DNA from: Bradyrhizobium diazoefficiens
GTDB taxonomy: Bacteria > Pseudomonadota > Alphaproteobacteria > Rhizobiales > Xanthobacteraceae
Reading direction: 5' to 3'
Length of the DNA: 64,000 nucleotides
Assembly (NCBI RefSeq): GCF_016612535.1
Contig: NZ_JAENXS010000002.1
Coordinates: 2,976,001-3,040,000 of the forward strand
Below are positions 17,845-27,476 of this stretch, piece by piece. The stretch's first letter is position 1. Each line of letters starts with the position of its first letter. Position numbers and translations under genes: made by a program. The notes beneath the pieces were generated by a model, which saw only the letters and a list, made by a program, of their open reading frames with translations, was not told where the DNA came from and made no database searches.

Positions 17845-18111
17845 CTAGCGTTTCGTGATCGGCTTGATCCGTCGCATCAAGGAATCGGCATATTCCTCGC
17901 GCTCGCGCATGAAGCGCTCTTGATGCGCTTTGAAACTCTCGACCCGCTTCTTGATCTCATCGCGTTCGCTGCCGCCATAGTCAGGCCCGCTGGAGGTACC
18001 CTGCTCGACGGCTTCGTTCGGCTGAGGCCGCGAGATATCCACCTTCAGCGATCTAGCGAATGCCGCGGTTTCAGCGACCAGCGCATCGAGCTCGCTCTTC
18101 CAATCATGCAT
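17845..18111 (-). CDS. Small uncharacterised charged protein
   Basis: An 88-residue protein from ATG 18111 (MHDWKSELDALVAETAAFA). The N-terminus predicts an amphipathic helix; the C-terminal half (SERDEIKKRVESFKAHQERF, then MREREEYADSLMRRI) is rich in Lys/Glu/Arg and likely coiled-coil. No signal peptide or membrane span. Codon use looks like a real gene. Function unknown; small proteins of this shape are frequent in Bradyrhizobium. Confidence 0.6.
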   Translation of the reverse strand: MHDWKSELDALVAETAAFARSLKVDISRPQPNEAVEQGTSSGPDYGGSERDEIKKRVESFKAHQERFMREREEYADSLMRRIKPITKR

Positions 18112-18794
18112 TGACGCCCCCATGCAATACGGCTTGCTAGATGAAGCAGTTCGTCACAAGCTAGGCTGCGACCGTGACGCAGACGCCAATTGCCAGATAG
18201 GCCACCCCAACCAGCATCTGCTTCTCGTTAAAAGGCCAACCGGCAATAATGATCGACGATGGCCTTCCGCGCTCAAAATGCTCATCGCCAAAAGCGCAGT
18301 CAAAAGCCTGAGGCAACAATTCTAGAGCCGAAACATCTGGCTTCCTAGTTATACCGTTCAGCACGCTTAATGCAGGCCGATGCTGTTTCCGTCGGGGAAG
18401 GGCTCGCAGAGATTTCTCCCTGTCATATAACCCTGCAATCGGCGCCAACTGCTCCGAGCGGCCTGTATCAAGGGTCACAACGGTCTTGTGGCGGCCGATC
18501 AGCTATGTCACGCGCCGCAAGATGCCGGGATGAACGTCCGGTGATGATACATGAAACCCGGTTTCCGAGCCGGTGGCATCTTGAAACGACGAATTGTGTG
18601 ATTGTACAGGCGCATCGAGGACAATTACATCATCTGTGCGGTGGGGCATTCCGCAGCGCACGCGACGGCAAAATAGATTGGTGGTTTGAGCGGGGCGTCG
18701 AAAGGGTGCGTTTTTCAGGCGCGGTTCGCATGACTGGGAGGATTCGACTCGAACAGAGACCTGCACCCAAAGGCCAGCGCGAGCGGCGGTGGTC
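18112..18794. other. Intergenic stretch, probably decayed sequence
   Basis: No supported gene in about 680 bases. A minus-strand frame ending at 18161 finishes with a hydrophobic MLVGVAYLAIGVCVTVAA segment that could be the tail of a lost membrane protein, but nothing upstream of it looks coding. Confidence 0.4.
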
Positions 18795-19241
18795 TCACAA
18801 GCCTTTGGCGACTGCGTCCGAGAAGGAGCGGTCGACGAGATCCTCGGCATCAAGCTTTCGCTTGATGAGGCCCCAGCGGAAGTAGAGGTCGATCGTGCTC
18901 TGTTCATCCCTGGTCACACTGTCGTCGATAGGCGCAATGCGCACCTTTGCGCGCGCGAGCCAATGCAGCGGGACCCTGGCCGGGATATTCATCAACCTGC
19001 CCCACGTATCGGCATAGCTGCGGGTATTGTTGAGCGACCAGGCCCCTGCAGCCGCGAGCCGGCCGATGAAGTCGGTCAATTCGAGTCGAATATCACGAAT
19101 GGAAATCGCAGTTGCGACTTGGAAGCCAAGACCTGGTGTCAATCCTTCCGCGGTGATCACGCGGCGCGATTTGAATAGGGCTTCCTCCTGGCTGACATAG
19201 GGTCGCTCGGCCGTGAATTCACCGTGGCTACGCCGGTCCAC
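18795..19241 (-). pseudogene. ABC sulfonate-type substrate-binding protein, 5'-truncated remnant
   Basis: The sequence reads as the middle and C-terminal part of an SsuA-like binding protein: SQEEALFKSRRVITAEG, AWSLNNTRSYADTWGRLMNIP, then VRIAPIDDSVTRDEQSTIDL and RKLDAEDLVDRSFSDAVAKG at the end. There is no signal peptide or N-terminal lobe, and the frame begins abruptly at the junction with the reductase gene's 3' end. A deletion probably removed the 5' part. Its original role was likely to feed the Rieske oxygenase pathway next to it. Confidence 0.6.
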
Positions 19242-19259
19242 AGCATGACTACACGTTGC

Positions 19260-20273
19260 TCAACCTCTGCACGATAGGGACGCCGAGGAATGACGCTGGG
19301 TCGGCAGACGATCGGGCGTATCGATGGTAATGCAACCGCTGACCGCGCGCGACACGCAGGTGCACAGCTTCTCGTTCGTCGCCTGCTCCTCGCTGCTGAA
19401 GAACACGTCGCGATGATCGACCGGGGCCGACGCCTCCAGAATCGGCAGGACGCACAGCCCACATTCCCCGCGTCGGCAACCGAAGATCATGTCGACGCCT
19501 GCATCTTCAAGCGCATCCAGCATGGAGCGGTTGGCGGGGACCTCGACTTCGAGACCCAGCCGGGGAATCCTAATCTTGAACGGCACGTCCGCAAAGTTGC
19601 CAGCATTGCCAAAGGTCTCGTAGCGGAGGTGCGCCAGGGGCCTGCCTGCTTCGCACCACAGGCGCCTGGTCGCCTCCAACATGCCGAACGGGCCACACAC
19701 ATAAAGCTCGCCGCGCCGATCGAGTTGGGCGATCTCGCCGGCGATGTCGATGCGCTGTCCCTCTTCACCGACGAAGATCTGGAGCCGTTCGCCGATGTCA
19801 CGGGCTAGCTCGTCTGCGAGAGCCAAGTCGCCGCGGCTGCGTGCGGCATAGAGCAGGCGAAAATTCGCGCCCGCTTGCTTCAGCGCCAGTGCCATTGTGT
19901 AGATCGGCGTGATGCCGATGCCGCCGGCGAGCAGCAGATATTCCGGCCGGCCGTAGCTCAATTCGAAGCTGTTGCTCGGCGCGGAGATCGTAAGCCGTTC
20001 GCCCACCTTGAGGCGCCACATGCCGATAGACCCGCCCCGGCTGGACGCGAGCCGCTTGACGGCGATGCGATAGAGTCCGTCCGGACAAGGTCCTATCAGT
20101 GAATAGCTGCGAAGCTGCGGCCGGCCGTCAATAGGCACAACGACGTCGATGTGACTGCCGGGCGTTGCGGTGACGAATGCGCGGTCCGGCTCGATCTCGA
20201 AGAGACGGACGTCAGGCGTAAGCTCGCGCGTGGCGCGAAGGCGCGCGGCTGCCCATTCGATCGGCTTGGTCAT
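19260..20273 (-). CDS. Ferredoxin-NAD(P)H oxidoreductase component of a Rieske oxygenase (VanB/PDR type)
   Basis: About 337 residues: FMN/FAD-binding beta-barrel (RSYSLIGP), NAD-binding fold (LLAGGIGITPIYTMA, YVCGPFGML) and a C-terminal plant-type 2Fe-2S domain with CRRGECGLC and a last Cys in LCTCVSRA. It passes electrons from NAD(P)H to the terminal oxygenase encoded just upstream, whose stop is 10 nt before this start (ATG 20273). The last 20 or so residues after ITIDTPDR are atypical, ending at the junction with a truncated binding-protein gene, so the natural C-terminus may have been altered by the same rearrangement. Confidence 0.87.
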   Translation of the reverse strand: MTKPIEWAAARLRATRELTPDVRLFEIEPDRAFVTATPGSHIDVVVPIDGRPQLRSYSLIGPCPDGLYRIAVKRLASSRGGSIGMWRLKVGERLTISAPSNSFELSYGRPEYLLLAGGIGITPIYTMALALKQAGANFRLLYAARSRGDLALADELARDIGERLQIFVGEEGQRIDIAGEIAQLDRRGELYVCGPFGMLEATRRLWCEAGRPLAHLRYETFGNAGNFADVPFKIRIPRLGLEVEVPANRSMLDALEDAGVDMIFGCRRGECGLCVLPILEASAPVDHRDVFFSSEEQATNEKLCTCVSRAVSGCITIDTPDRLPTQRHSSASLSCRG

Positions 20274-20283
20274 GACCTTTCGC

Positions 20284-21357
20284 TCACTCGGCCGCAACAT
20301 TTGCGATCACGCGGGCTTGTTCGTCGGCCAGCATCCGGTCGATCAGCCGCCGCGCCCAGAGCGAGCCCGCATCGATGTTGAGATCGTAGAAGGGCGAACG
20401 CGGGTTCTTGTCAATCGCGGCCTGCTGCGCCTCCAGTATCCTGTGATCCTGATCGTAGACGCCCGCTCCGCCATTGACGTGGGCGAGCTGGAGCTCTTTC
20501 GTCAATTGCGCATCATCCCTGCGATAATTTCGGACGAAGTTCCAGAAATAGTGGCATGTCATCTCGGTCTCGGGGGTGATCGCCGCCAAGAACGCGCCGT
20601 TGGCGCCGTGCGAGCGGTCGCCTTGCGGCGCGCCCGTACCTGTCAGCGCCACGCCGACGTCGCCGACGACGACCGATGGTGCCTGGAACGTCACGATTTG
20701 CCAGCGATCGACACGGCCCGGCCGTCCGAGCTGGCGCGCCCAGAACGGGGGCGGCTCGATGTCGATCATCCAGCGCGTCATCGTCGCCGTGTCGTCGGTA
20801 TGGGTCACATCGAAGGGCGCGGCCGTGATCGCCTCGTCGCCGATGCTGCCGGCGTGAACATACGTCTCGTGTGTGAGGTCCATGAGATTGTCGATCACAA
20901 GGCGATAGTCGCATTTCAACCGATAGAACGTGCCCCCCTCGCCGACCCATTGCGTGCCGTCGTTCCGGTGAAAATCCGGAATTGTGGCAGGGTCCGCCAG
21001 CGCGGGGTCACCGGGCCACAGCCAGACCAGGCGATGCCGCTCGACGACCGGATAGGCGCGCACGCAGGCTGACGGATTGATCGTCTTCTGCGCGGGCATG
21101 TAGGTGCAGCGGCCGGCCGAATTGAAGACCAGCCCGTGATAGCCACACATGACCTCATCGCCCTTGAGATGTCCGAGCGACAGCGGCAGCAGCCGGTGCC
21201 AGCAGGCATCCTCCAGCGCGGCGATCACCCCGTCGGTGAGCCGGTAGAGCACGACGTTCTTGCCGCAGATGATGCGGGCGGAAAGCTCGCGGCCGATTTC
21301 GTGGCACCATGCAGCAGCGTACCAGGCGTTGAGCGGAAAAGGCTTTGATGCGTTCAT
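20284..21357 (-). CDS. Rieske non-heme iron oxygenase, alpha subunit (VanA-like)
   Basis: A 357-residue oxygenase. Rieske cluster ligands are Cys52/His54 (ACWHR) and Cys71/His74 (CGYHG). The catalytic iron site follows in NLMDLTHETYVHAG with His163 and His168. Members such as vanillate O-demethylase carry out O-demethylation or hydroxylation of aromatic acids with the paired reductase. Start ATG 21357 (MNASKPFPLNAWYAAAW). It forms a two-gene unit with the reductase; no regulator is adjacent. A second oxygenase of the same class is at 54299. Confidence 0.9.
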   Translation of the reverse strand: MNASKPFPLNAWYAAAWCHEIGRELSARIICGKNVVLYRLTDGVIAALEDACWHRLLPLSLGHLKGDEVMCGYHGLVFNSAGRCTYMPAQKTINPSACVRAYPVVERHRLVWLWPGDPALADPATIPDFHRNDGTQWVGEGGTFYRLKCDYRLVIDNLMDLTHETYVHAGSIGDEAITAAPFDVTHTDDTATMTRWMIDIEPPPFWARQLGRPGRVDRWQIVTFQAPSVVVGDVGVALTGTGAPQGDRSHGANGAFLAAITPETEMTCHYFWNFVRNYRRDDAQLTKELQLAHVNGGAGVYDQDHRILEAQQAAIDKNPRSPFYDLNIDAGSLWARRLIDRMLADEQARVIANVAAE

Positions 21358-22379
21358 GGTAACGTCTCTCCCTGGTCGGGTCGATGGTCGCGAGCTTATC
21401 TAAGCCCACTCCAATAGCCTGCGCCTTGCCACCCTGGCATGAGATGTTCCTCGGCGATCACTCATCACCCTCAAATGACAAGCGCTGACAATAGCCACGC
21501 CGCTCGAATTGGTTTCTCAATGAGCTGCAGGCGACGCCAAGGCTACAACCTGATGCTACGTCAGGTTCAAGTTATTTCGTGCTCATCTTAAAGGCACGGC
21601 GATGTAGAGCAGAGCGCCAGAGGCCGCGTCCTTTTCGAACTGCTCGATCTCAATTAGAACCGCAGCAGGGCGGCGCATCGTTCGACTAAGGTCACATGAT
21701 GTGCTTTCGCCTCATTTTTCAATTCGATCAGAAGCCAATTTCGGATCATATTTGGGCAGCCCGATATTCGGTTATCAACCTATCGCGTAAGGGAAAGCCA
21801 TCGATCCGTCTGCACTCGCCCGTGGTTGTACGGCGCAGCCAAGACAGGAAATTTGCAGCGAGCCGCTAGGGGTTCCATTTCGCAGGGTCCGAGAAGCAGG
21901 TGTCTCTAATTGCGATGTCTGTCAGCGGACCAAGTTGCTTTCTCCACTTCCTTTGGAAGTTGCCGTTCTGATCGATCAATTCCGCCGCGAGATAGTGAGC
22001 ACAGATGCGCAGCAAAGGGGTACAAGGGACACGTCCTCAGGCTTTCATCCTGCGGCGCGTGTTCTAAACTCGTTGTTGTTGACGACATCGCCGCGATTGT
22101 TTGCCAAGCCACGCCTCCCTTGAGATAGGCCAGCGTGTGGCCCTGCGGGCCAAACGTGCTCGTTCTTGAGCACGAGAGCTGTCTTCGATGCGTGCGGCCG
22201 CCACGTCTTGATTATGACGGCGAGCGCGCTGCGGGTCAGCCGCACCCTTGCACGGTCAAGCCAATGAATTGGACCGGCCGAGGGCGTGGTGACCGGCATG
22301 CCGACGGCCGGGGCTCTCTTTATCGCCGCCATCGCTTCCGACCGGAAGCGATCAGCGATGCGTTGGGGGTATTCCGGTT
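21358..22379. other. Long intergenic stretch with duplicated fragment
   Basis: About 1 kb without an intact gene. The only structure recognised is the 87-bp copy of the beta-barrel gene at 22067-22153. The rest appears to be decayed accessory DNA before the IS6-type remnant. Confidence 0.5.
22067..22153 (-). repeat. Orphan copy of a segment of the beta-barrel gene at 26208-26295
   Basis: About 87 bp nearly identical to an internal part of the outer-membrane gene 4 kb away. Both contain AACTCGTTGTTGTTGACGAC and ACGCCTCCCTTGAGATAGG. The copy has a few substitutions and a 1-nt deletion that would break the frame (TTGTTTGCC against TTGTTTTGCC). It encodes YLKGGVAWQ-NNRGDVVNNNE in the parent. It is the remnant of a lost paralogue or of a partial duplication. 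Confidence 0.8.
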
Positions 22380-22735
22380 TAACTTAGCTGCGCATGGTCG
22401 AGCAGGCGGCGCGTGGCCTTCGCCTGACTCATGAAACCGAGCGCCAGTGGGGACGGCAATTCGGCAAGGCCTCTCCGATCGGATCCGCCAGCGCGCTCCC
22501 GCTCGCGGCGACAAATGGCACCTGGACCAAGCCCCTATCTCGATCGTGGGCAAACGATGGCTCTTGGCGCGCTGTCGACCAGGGGCTTTGTTCTCGCCGT
22601 CCTGATCCAGCGCCGAAGAGACTCGCGCGCGGAGCAGCGGCTCATGAAGAAGCCCTTGAAATCCGCCGGCACGCCGCCGCGCGTCATGATCACGGACAGC
22701 TCCCTTCATATGGCGCTACGATGTCCGCGGCAGCT
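22380..22735 (+). pseudogene. IS6-family transposase remnant
   Basis: Plus-strand pieces in shifting frames read LRLTHETERQWGRQFGK, DRIRQRAPARGDKWHLDQ (the DKWHLDE motif with the first catalytic Asp), ISIVGKRW, FVLAVLIQRRRDSRAEQRLMKK and PPRVMITDS. These match the order in IS6/IS240 transposases (HETVRQWG, DKWHLDE, VLDVLVQ.RR, VMITDK). At least two frameshifts are present. It ends right beside the S10 carboxypeptidase stop. Confidence 0.75.
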
Positions 22736-22742
22736 AGGTATG

Positions 22743-24347
22743 TTAGTACTTCATGATCGCTTCGATCTCTGCGCGAAAGGCACGGCGCGAGGAGTCGCGT
22801 GAATAGAACATGTGTCCGCCCGGATAGACCACGAGTTTGACTCGCGGTGCCGAGGCAAAGCGCGGCAACTGATCGAGCGCCATCTTCGAGCCGAAATAGG
22901 GCGTCGCAATATCGAAAAGGCCATGTCCAACCAGCACATTCACTGTCGCGTCCGTCGCAAGGATCTGGCGCAGGTCCGAGAGCGATTCTGGAGAGCTGCC
23001 GTGGCCGAAATCCCGCGCCCCAATTGCCGCGCTGTTGGCCAGTTCATATGAGCCGTCCGGCCGCCAGTTGAGCTTGCGGATCAGGACGTCGACTGCGGCG
23101 CTCGTCAGCGGCGCCCGCAGCCCATCTGCCGAGGGGTCGCCGAAGCGGTGGACATCGGAATCCGGATAGGGATCAAGGCCGCGCAGGGATGCGTCATAAC
23201 GGCCGGTCACGTTGCCCCTCTCGCGATCGAACTCGCGGCAGAATTCGCTGACGTCAAGGCGCCCGGCAAGCCGTCGGCTGACGGCCCGGTCTATGCCGAT
23301 CAAGGCGGCAACCTTGTCGGCGAGACGGCTTGTGGCCTCCTTGTCGGCCTTGCCCTTGACGAGGTCGGCTAGGAATTCGCCACGTGCGTAATCTTCCACG
23401 TCGGCGATGTCGGCTCGACTGACCTCTCCCTTGCCCTCGCCCTTGGCTTCACGGGCCACCGCGACATAGCTTGGCAGCGTCGCAACATATTTCAGAAGGC
23501 TCCTGCCTGTGAACTCGCTGTAGTCGAACAGCGGCGAGATCAAGATCAGACCCTTCACCCCGACGCCCTGCCGCATCTGCAGATTGCGCACGACCTTCGG
23601 TCCGCGAATGCCGCCATAGCTTTCGCCCGCGACATATTTCGGCGAGGAGAGCCGCTCGTGCCTCTCGAGCCAGCGGCGGATCACCAGCGCGATTGAACAG
23701 GCATCGCCATCGACTGAATAGAATTGCTTGCTCACATCGTCGTCCGTCGCTACGAAACGGCTATAGCCGGTGCCGACGGGATCAATGAAGACGAGGTCGG
23801 TAAAATCCAGCCAGGTCTCGGCGTTGGGCCTGATCTCCGGCGACACCGACGGCGTGACGAACTCCGCATCGATCGGCAACCGCCATGGCCCGGCGCTGCC
23901 ATATCGCAGCCAAGCCGAGGCGGCGCCCGGGCCGCCATTGAAGAGGAATGTGACTGGACGCTTGGCACGATCTGTGCCGCCGAGCTGATAGGAGGTGTAG
24001 GCGATGTCCGCCTGCGGCTCGCCCTTGTCGCCGAACACGCGGATCGAGCCCGCAGTCGCGATGAAACCAAGCGTTCGCCCGGGCAGCTCGAGCGTCTGAG
24101 GGGTGGTAGAATTTGGCGGCAGGCGATGCTCGATGGACGATAGGGGACTTGGCGTGCCAGCGCTGCGCGCGTCCGTGCCACTGGCCTTCGCCGTGGTGTC
24201 GTGGCACGAGGCGGGATCGTCGCCCCCGGCGCTTCCCGTCACGGGCAGCCAACCAGGGCCAGTGCAACAGAGATGCGGCGCAGCGGGGTCAAAACCCAAC
24301 TGGATCGAGATTCTGCTATCCCGGCCGTACTTCGCGTTATCGCGCAA
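22743..24347 (-). CDS. Serine carboxypeptidase (S10 family), signal-peptide region frameshifted
   Basis: The open frame encodes 534 residues; the catalytic part begins near residue 85. Visible motifs are FLFNGGPGAASAW (oxyanion region), DPVGTGYSRF, GESYGG with Ser243, VLVGHGLFDIATPY with the Asp, and YPGGHMFYSRDS with the His, so the enzyme core is complete. It should cut C-terminal residues from peptides outside the cytoplasm. The N-terminal 35 residues of this frame do not look like a signal, but another frame, from TTG 24292, reads LRRISVALALVGC, a good lipoprotein signal with lipobox. A single missing base near 24243-24250 separates the two. The gene therefore lost its export signal, unless this is a sequencing error. 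Confidence 0.8.
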   Translation of the reverse strand: MRDNAKYGRDSRISIQLGFDPAAPHLCCTGPGWLPVTGSAGGDDPASCHDTTAKASGTDARSAGTPSPLSSIEHRLPPNSTTPQTLELPGRTLGFIATAGSIRVFGDKGEPQADIAYTSYQLGGTDRAKRPVTFLFNGGPGAASAWLRYGSAGPWRLPIDAEFVTPSVSPEIRPNAETWLDFTDLVFIDPVGTGYSRFVATDDDVSKQFYSVDGDACSIALVIRRWLERHERLSSPKYVAGESYGGIRGPKVVRNLQMRQGVGVKGLILISPLFDYSEFTGRSLLKYVATLPSYVAVAREAKGEGKGEVSRADIADVEDYARGEFLADLVKGKADKEATSRLADKVAALIGIDRAVSRRLAGRLDVSEFCREFDRERGNVTGRYDASLRGLDPYPDSDVHRFGDPSADGLRAPLTSAAVDVLIRKLNWRPDGSYELANSAAIGARDFGHGSSPESLSDLRQILATDATVNVLVGHGLFDIATPYFGSKMALDQLPRFASAPRVKLVVYPGGHMFYSRDSSRRAFRAEIEAIMKY

Positions 24348-24501
24348 AAGCAGTGGGCCGGCCTAGTGGCCAGTTTGGGTTCGCGTTCAGGGACAGGCCG
24401 AACTAACAAGCATTTATTTACGTGGGTCTGGCCTTGTTGCACGACGCGTGTCTCGCAAAATGGCTCTACTCACTTCGCTAAGAGCGGGGAACCTACTAAT
24501 T

Positions 24502-24830
24502 CTAGCAGGCATCGAGGGTGCTCGCCGCAGATCGGCGGCGTATTCATTGGCTTCGACAAGATTCGGAGACGCGTGCGCGCCGGCAACAAGAGAACGATCG
24601 ATCTGCTCAGCTCCGTTGATTTTGAGGTGCAGGTGCGGCGAGATCATCTGGCGCGAGCGATCCGCACGATTGAGAAAGGCCCTTCCACGCCAGAACTCGA
24701 TTGGGCGCGCACTATTCGGCGATGCGGGCGTCGATCCGCCGGGGCCCTGCCAGGTGCAGCGCACAGCCAGCGAGGCGAACAAACTCCAATGCCATGCTGC
24801 AGCTTCATAAATCAGCCCTGCCTTCGATCG
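24502..24830 (+). pseudogene. Second IS5-family remnant (left end and transposase N-terminus)
   Basis: It begins with CTAGCAGGC, like the left end of the IS5 element at 10081, followed by GCTCGCCGC and AGATTCGGAGACG in the same order as there. The coding part reads RAGNKRTIDLLSSVDFEVQVRRDH, the start of the same transposase, and then decays. The right end is not found. A diverged, truncated sister of the element at 10 kb. Confidence 0.65.
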
Positions 24831-24988
24831 GACTTGGAGCAGTGACTTGGGCCTGACACTGCTTAAAGCCTGCCGGACAAGTTGCGCGATGATGACAGAC
24901 GGCTTGTTCGGAGCTCATCCGGTTTCCAGGGGCGTTGTTGCAGGCCCGGAGTTCAACCAAGCCGCGTTCCGTTTGGAGCTGTGACCTT

Positions 24989-26710
24989 TCAATCGAGCCT
25001 ATAAGAGGCTTGAAAGAACGTGCCCCAGCGCTCTGCGCTGAACTTCGAAAACACAGTCTCAGTGGTTCCCGGGCCATCACAGCCTGTGCATATCACTTCG
25101 CTGTCTTTTTTGGTCCACATGGCCCAATAGCGCGCGCCGACGCCGACGCTGAAGTTCTTGGTAATGAAGTAGGACAACACGCCTTCGAGTTGGACACCCC
25201 CGCCTCCGCTCCCGCGTTGATCAAGGAATGTGGTCGGCGGTCGCGCAAGGTGATGGTCACGTCCGTTGAAATCGGTCCAAGGCAGGTAAGCGACGTCGGC
25301 GCTCAAACGCCAACGCTCGGTGAGCCTGGTTTCGGCGCTTAGGCCGACACGAGGTGCATTCCACTGGGAATTCTGGCTTCCAGCGACCGTGTCGTCACCA
25401 TCTGAATCCGGCCGCGAGCATGGACCCATCGGGTTAGCAATCTGTACACATCCGATGTAGTCGGAGCTCTGTTCGTAGTAGGTCCAGCCGATAAAGCCGC
25501 CGACCTTGTAGTCGACGCCGCGCAGGAGATCGTAACCTACGTCGGCGGTGTAATAGCTGAACCTCCCGTTTGCCTGGCCTGCTTTCGTGTTAATGTAGGA
25601 GAGGCTGGGATGGTTTCCTTGGGTGCCCCAATCTTCATCGTTGGTGCTTCCTTTGTCGAAACGACCGATGCCAACGTTGCTCTTCAGAAACACTCCCCAC
25701 GGGCTGTCAAGACGGCCAAACAATTCCCCGGAAAGTCCGTTGAGACCGTGGTGGGTGATCCTCGATACAAGAATGTCAGGATCTCCAGCAGGGATTTGAT
25801 TAGGCAAATTCCATTGGAATCGTCCGCGGCTGAGCCAGAGCCGGGAGCCGCCTTCGAACGACCAACCGGCTGTGTCAGTCGTCGGCGGCACGCTGCCCGT
25901 TGCTTTCGTGAACAACGGCGCATCGGACCGATGCGCACCCCAAGGGTCGGCCTCAAAATGGTAATTTAGACCGATCGTTCCGATGTGATAGCTGCTAGAC
26001 AGGCTCGTTGTATTCGCCGGAAGGATTGCGAACGGCGGAAACTGCACCGTCGGAGGCGTTACGATACTCGGCCCACCGAAATGCAGGTAGTCATATTCGA
26101 CCTTGAGCGACCATGCAGACGTCAGCGCTTGCTCGACGCCCAGCCCGATGATGCCACCGACCCGACCATAGTCGAAACTGGTGTTCTCTTGACTCCCGCG
26201 GCCATTGAACTCGTTGTTGTTGACGACATCGCCACGATTGTTTTGCCAAGCCACGCCTCCCTTGAGATAGGCCAGCGTGCGGCCATGCGGGCCAAAGGTG
26301 TAACCGACCCGGCCGGTCCCGGTCGCAAAGACGTTGGGACCTGCCTTGCAGTTTGCGCTCACAACAAAGCCGGAGGCGGCGAGGCAGGTATTTGTGCCCT
26401 CGGAGACAACACCGCTGGCATCGAGCTCGACGCCAAAAACCCAGCTGTTCTTCTGCCAATTAAAGCCTATCTGACCACCTGCGAGGAACACTGGGGTGTC
26501 AACCACGCCGCCATAGATTGAGGGACCGTAGGGATTGCTGAATGAGGTTCGTCCGTACCCACCGCCGACGTGCCCGCCAATATAGCCTCCGGACCAGCTC
26601 CACACTGCCGCTGGCAATTTCACGTCTGGCCAAAGATCTACCGCATTGGCTGCACCGCTTGCGACGAGCGCAAATGTTGCGATTCCCGAAAGAAGAACTC
26701 CAGATCGCAT
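24989..26710 (-). CDS. Composite outer-membrane beta-barrel protein
   Basis: A 573-residue protein from ATG 26710 with a signal peptide (MRSGVLLSGIATFALVASGA, cut after ANA). Residues about 25-290 form an Omp25/Omp31-like porin-family barrel: WSGGYIGGHVGGGYG, VFGVELDASG, GRVGYTFGPHGRTLAYLKGG and SLKVEYDYLHFG, ending in GTIGLNYHF. Residues about 330-573 look like a second, omptin-like barrel (GGSRLWLSRGRFQWN, LSGELFGRLDSPWGVFLK, DVGYDLLRG, FIGWTYYEQSSDY, VGLSAETRLTERWRLSADVAYLPW), ending with an aromatic-rich strand. The frame upstream to 26905 is not needed. Two barrels in one chain is unusual; length and signal suggest it is intact. A fragment of it is duplicated at 22067. Confidence 0.8.
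   Translation of the reverse strand: MRSGVLLSGIATFALVASGAANAVDLWPDVKLPAAVWSWSGGYIGGHVGGGYGRTSFSNPYGPSIYGGVVDTPVFLAGGQIGFNWQKNSWVFGVELDASGVVSEGTNTCLAASGFVVSANCKAGPNVFATGTGRVGYTFGPHGRTLAYLKGGVAWQNNRGDVVNNNEFNGRGSQENTSFDYGRVGGIIGLGVEQALTSAWSLKVEYDYLHFGGPSIVTPPTVQFPPFAILPANTTSLSSSYHIGTIGLNYHFEADPWGAHRSDAPLFTKATGSVPPTTDTAGWSFEGGSRLWLSRGRFQWNLPNQIPAGDPDILVSRITHHGLNGLSGELFGRLDSPWGVFLKSNVGIGRFDKGSTNDEDWGTQGNHPSLSYINTKAGQANGRFSYYTADVGYDLLRGVDYKVGGFIGWTYYEQSSDYIGCVQIANPMGPCSRPDSDGDDTVAGSQNSQWNAPRVGLSAETRLTERWRLSADVAYLPWTDFNGRDHHLARPPTTFLDQRGSGGGGVQLEGVLSYFITKNFSVGVGARYWAMWTKKDSEVICTGCDGPGTTETVFSKFSAERWGTFFQASYRLD
26208..26295 (-). repeat. Parent segment of the orphan copy at 22067-22153
   Basis: Internal part of the beta-barrel gene that is nearly identical to the short orphan segment about 4.1 kb to the left. 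Confidence 0.8.
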
Positions 26711-27476
26711 TCCAAACACTTCCCTGCATTTTGCGCCGTCCACAACCAAGCGCTTTAACTTGTCGCCACAGCAAACCGACGGGGCCAGACCACAGGCTTG
26801 CGACGCGCGCCGTAGTACGCCCGGAAAATCACCGCTTGCGATTGGCAATGATGGCGTAAGCAAAGCAAACCGCGAGCCAATTGAATTCGGCTGTGCGGCA
26901 GGCACTTCGTAATGGTGTGTAGCGTCAAGTTGCTGACATTTGTCTCAAGACTCACAATCTAAGTTGCCATCGCCGACCGCTTGATCGTGAGGCGCATCTG
27001 AAGCAGGCCAATAGAGCATTCACCGCAACTCTGCCGATGCCCGCGGAATAAGGAACGGGGCCGGCTGGCAAGACCAGCGTCTTCACTCCAGGGACCCACG
27101 TGTGGATCGGCACTGAGGCATATCCTTCCATGGTCGCATGGATCACTGATTTATGGCGGCGATCGGGATCGGGACCCCGCACCGATACACAGACAAGGCT
27201 TAGGTCAGCGTTGCTCAAGCCTTTGCGTCGGGCGTCGCGAAGAGTCGTCCGGCCTCGCGATCAACCGGATGGGATCCGGTGCGCACGTCGCATCATGACG
27301 AAAAACCTGTATTGCCGCCAGCATGCGTCAGGAACGGCGCTGCCGTTTGTCAGATTTCCGACATCGCCGTTTTCAACCCGACGTGGCTCTGATTTCACCG
27401 CATCGAACGCGTTTCGCGGATGATTTCGCTCGAGGCGCACGGATCACGCGCTTCAAAGCGACGTGATGACGACCTT
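26711..27476. other. Intergenic stretch, no supported gene
   Basis: About 770 bases. A minus-strand frame at 26952-27218 contains a fairly hydrophobic HTWVPGVKTLVLPAGPVPYS segment but has no clear start, ribosome site or family; it could be the remains of a gene. Confidence 0.4.
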
